A stretch of 6,603 bases of DNA, from contig USKU01000067.1 of the NCBI GenBank assembly GCA_900555335.1, positions 1-6,603 of the forward strand, given 5' to 3'. Made by a program: the position numbers and the translations under genes. The DNA is from an uncultured Atopobium sp. Its GTDB lineage: Bacteria; Actinomycetota; Coriobacteriia; Coriobacteriales; Atopobiaceae. Numbering within the stretch: position 1 is the first letter of the stretch; every line of letters starts with the position of its first letter. This document shows positions 5,259 through 6,603 of this stretch, one piece after another. The notes below the pieces were generated by a model. It was not told the DNA's origin. It did not search any database and worked only from the letters and a program-made list of their open reading frames with translations.

Positions 5259-6603
5259 ATGCCATCAACTAGAGTCAATAGTATCACGCAAAAACTTAGA
5301 TGCGTTTGTACTGCTCTTGCTGTACTTCTTTTATGCATTTCAGCTTTTCCTAAAATTGCTGTAGCTACTGCTTCAACTAGCCAATCAAATTCTCATTCTG
5401 CTAATCAGTTGTTACTGCATACTGATGTCAAATCATATGAGCTTCTTCCTTCTGATTTTGCTTCGCTTGTTGGCAATGATTCAACATCGTTTGATAATCT
5501 TGAGCAAGTTAAGCCTTATGAGGCAGTTAACCCTGATTCTCATCCAAACTTTAGCAAGGTAAGTGATTTTGTTTACCTAGATAGAGACCAGTTTGACTTG
5601 TCGCTTTTCTCGCCAGATGATTCCTTGAGCTATACAACAGATGACGCAGCGGTAGATGCTTACATTCAGACTCATCCGGAGCTTGCTGGCGTAACTGATC
5701 GTAGAATCTTGCTTCCGGTGTTTGAATTTGATTCAGACAATGATATTCAGGCTCACAGAGACAGAATTAATTCTTACATTGCTAATGGTCAGCTGGCACA
5801 AGGGTCGGTTGGTCAGGATAATACCGCTGTTATTGATACCAGTTTGCCTATGGGCCAGTATAAGCTGGAAAAAACACTCTCGTATGATCAAGAGCATGGC
5901 TTCTATTACATCTATACCATGCACGTAGGTATATCTGATATTAATCGCAACCTCACAACGTTTGTTGATAGCAACGGAAATAAGACTGAAAAACAAGGTC
6001 TGTTCCAGGCTCCAGAGGTAGTGGGTAATGACATTCTTGACCATAAAGAAGTTGACTCTTATACGATTTCTGCTGGTTATGATGGTGATGGTAATGTTGC
6101 TCGTCCAACTACGTATGTAACACATATTACGTATTACTACACCCTCGCGCACACCGCATATGTCTCTGATACTGGAACTACCTTAAAACCTATTGACGCT
6201 GGTCTTCAGAATGCTCCTGCTACCATCTCTTCTTACAACTATGACCATACGGTTGATGCAGGAACAAGGCGAGTGCTGGACATTGATGCCGTAACAGCTC
6301 GTCTTATGGCAGAGATTCAATCTCAAGATGTTACTCAGCTTTTCCCAGCAAGTGCTGCTACTCACAATGGAGATATTGCTATCAGTAGGACTGCTGGAGG
6401 TGATACCTATGATGTTTTACTGTTTGAGAATGGTCAATTTACTAATGACTTGACCTATACATCAGATGGTACGCCTCGTGTTGTTGATGCCGATGGCAAT
6501 GCTGTTTATTTTTCTAACCACTTTAAGGATGTTGTCTATTCTTCGTACCAAGATGACACCTTGCCTGTTGGTCAGTATCGAATCGAATATTTGCTTACTC
6601 CGG
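5259..6603 (+). CDS. Large secreted, probable cell-surface (adhesin-like) protein, 3' end outside window
   Basis: An open frame runs from the ATG at 5259 to the window end without a stop: 448 complete codons. The ribosome site is AAGGGGAG at 5242-5249, nine bases upstream. The product begins with a classical signal peptide: basic n-region (R5, K12, R14), hydrophobic core at about 15-30 and a likely cut after AVA at residue 36 or ATA at 38. The mature part is rich in Asp, Ser, Thr, Asn and Tyr and has almost no Cys, as is common for surface proteins of Gram-positive bacteria. The motif TSLPMGQYKLE (194-204) recurs as DTLPVGQYRIE (433-443), and VDSNGN (236-241) as VDADGN (409-414), which suggests repeated beta-sandwich-like units. 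I cannot name the family. An LPxTG sorting signal, if present, would be beyond the window. Adhesin-like is an inference from secretion, composition and repeats; an exported enzyme is possible. Confidence 0.88.
   Translation, partial: MPSTRVNSITQKLRCVCTALAVLLLCISAFPKIAVATASTSQSNSHSANQLLLHTDVKSYELLPSDFASLVGNDSTSFDNLEQVKPYEAVNPDSHPNFSKVSDFVYLDRDQFDLSLFSPDDSLSYTTDDAAVDAYIQTHPELAGVTDRRILLPVFEFDSDNDIQAHRDRINSYIANGQLAQGSVGQDNTAVIDTSLPMGQYKLEKTLSYDQEHGFYYIYTMHVGISDINRNLTTFVDSNGNKTEKQGLFQAPEVVGNDILDHKEVDSYTISAGYDGDGNVARPTTYVTHITYYYTLAHTAYVSDTGTTLKPIDAGLQNAPATISSYNYDHTVDAGTRRVLDIDAVTARLMAEIQSQDVTQLFPASAATHNGDIAISRTAGGDTYDVLLFENGQFTNDLTYTSDGTPRVVDADGNAVYFSNHFKDVVYSSYQDDTLPVGQYRIEYLLTP

Noticed and set aside
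5733..6152. A 139-codon minus-strand frame (and 5722-5928 plus) inside the region from 5259.
   Set aside because: The longer plus-strand frame from 5259 has a ribosome site, a signal peptide and continuous protein-like sequence across the same bases. The others are shadows of it.

Overview
The window looks like chromosomal DNA from a Gram-positive-type bacterium. It has moderate GC, strong AGGAG-type ribosome binding sites, a TTG start, and a membrane-anchored YkuD-type L,D-transpeptidase with a putative peptidoglycan-binding region. My best guess is the Coriobacteriia (Atopobium/Lancefieldella-like). That rests on overall protein flavour and composition, not on a marker gene search, so it is tentative. 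The window shows no mobile element, CRISPR array, tRNA or rRNA.

Layout. Bases 2-697 hold the 3' end of ftsY (the SRP receptor GTPase). It overlaps by one base (TAATG) the complete ffh gene at 697-2076 (the SRP54 GTPase). Together they form the co-translational membrane-targeting pair, probably translationally coupled. Directly after ffh, at 2126-2183, lies a perfect 16-bp inverted repeat followed by five Ts. It reads as the ffh terminator, but its right arm also carries the ribosome binding site of the next gene, a YbaN/DUF454 membrane protein at 2184-2564. After a 60-base gap with another hairpin comes an unrecognised, AT-rich, membrane-anchored protein at 2625-3284.

A strong hairpin at 3290-3329 separates this rightward block from a leftward gene at 3351-5030, a 559-residue membrane-anchored L,D-transpeptidase that makes 3-3 peptidoglycan cross-links. 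The hairpin has its U-tract on the minus strand, so it mainly terminates the transpeptidase gene. A 228-base divergent intergenic region follows. From 5259 a rightward gene with no stop codon runs off the window end; it encodes a large secreted, probably cell-surface protein with a clear signal peptide.

How the parts fit. SRP and FtsY deliver membrane proteins to the translocon, and every other gene here encodes a membrane, cell-wall or secreted protein. Nothing shows that they form one dedicated system. I do not see a convincing new biological system. The most interesting signal is regulatory: the Shine-Dalgarno sequences of three genes (2184, 2625 and the minus-strand gene at 5030) each touch an inverted repeat. 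The first is a perfect terminator-like stem whose loop contains an extended -10 promoter motif.
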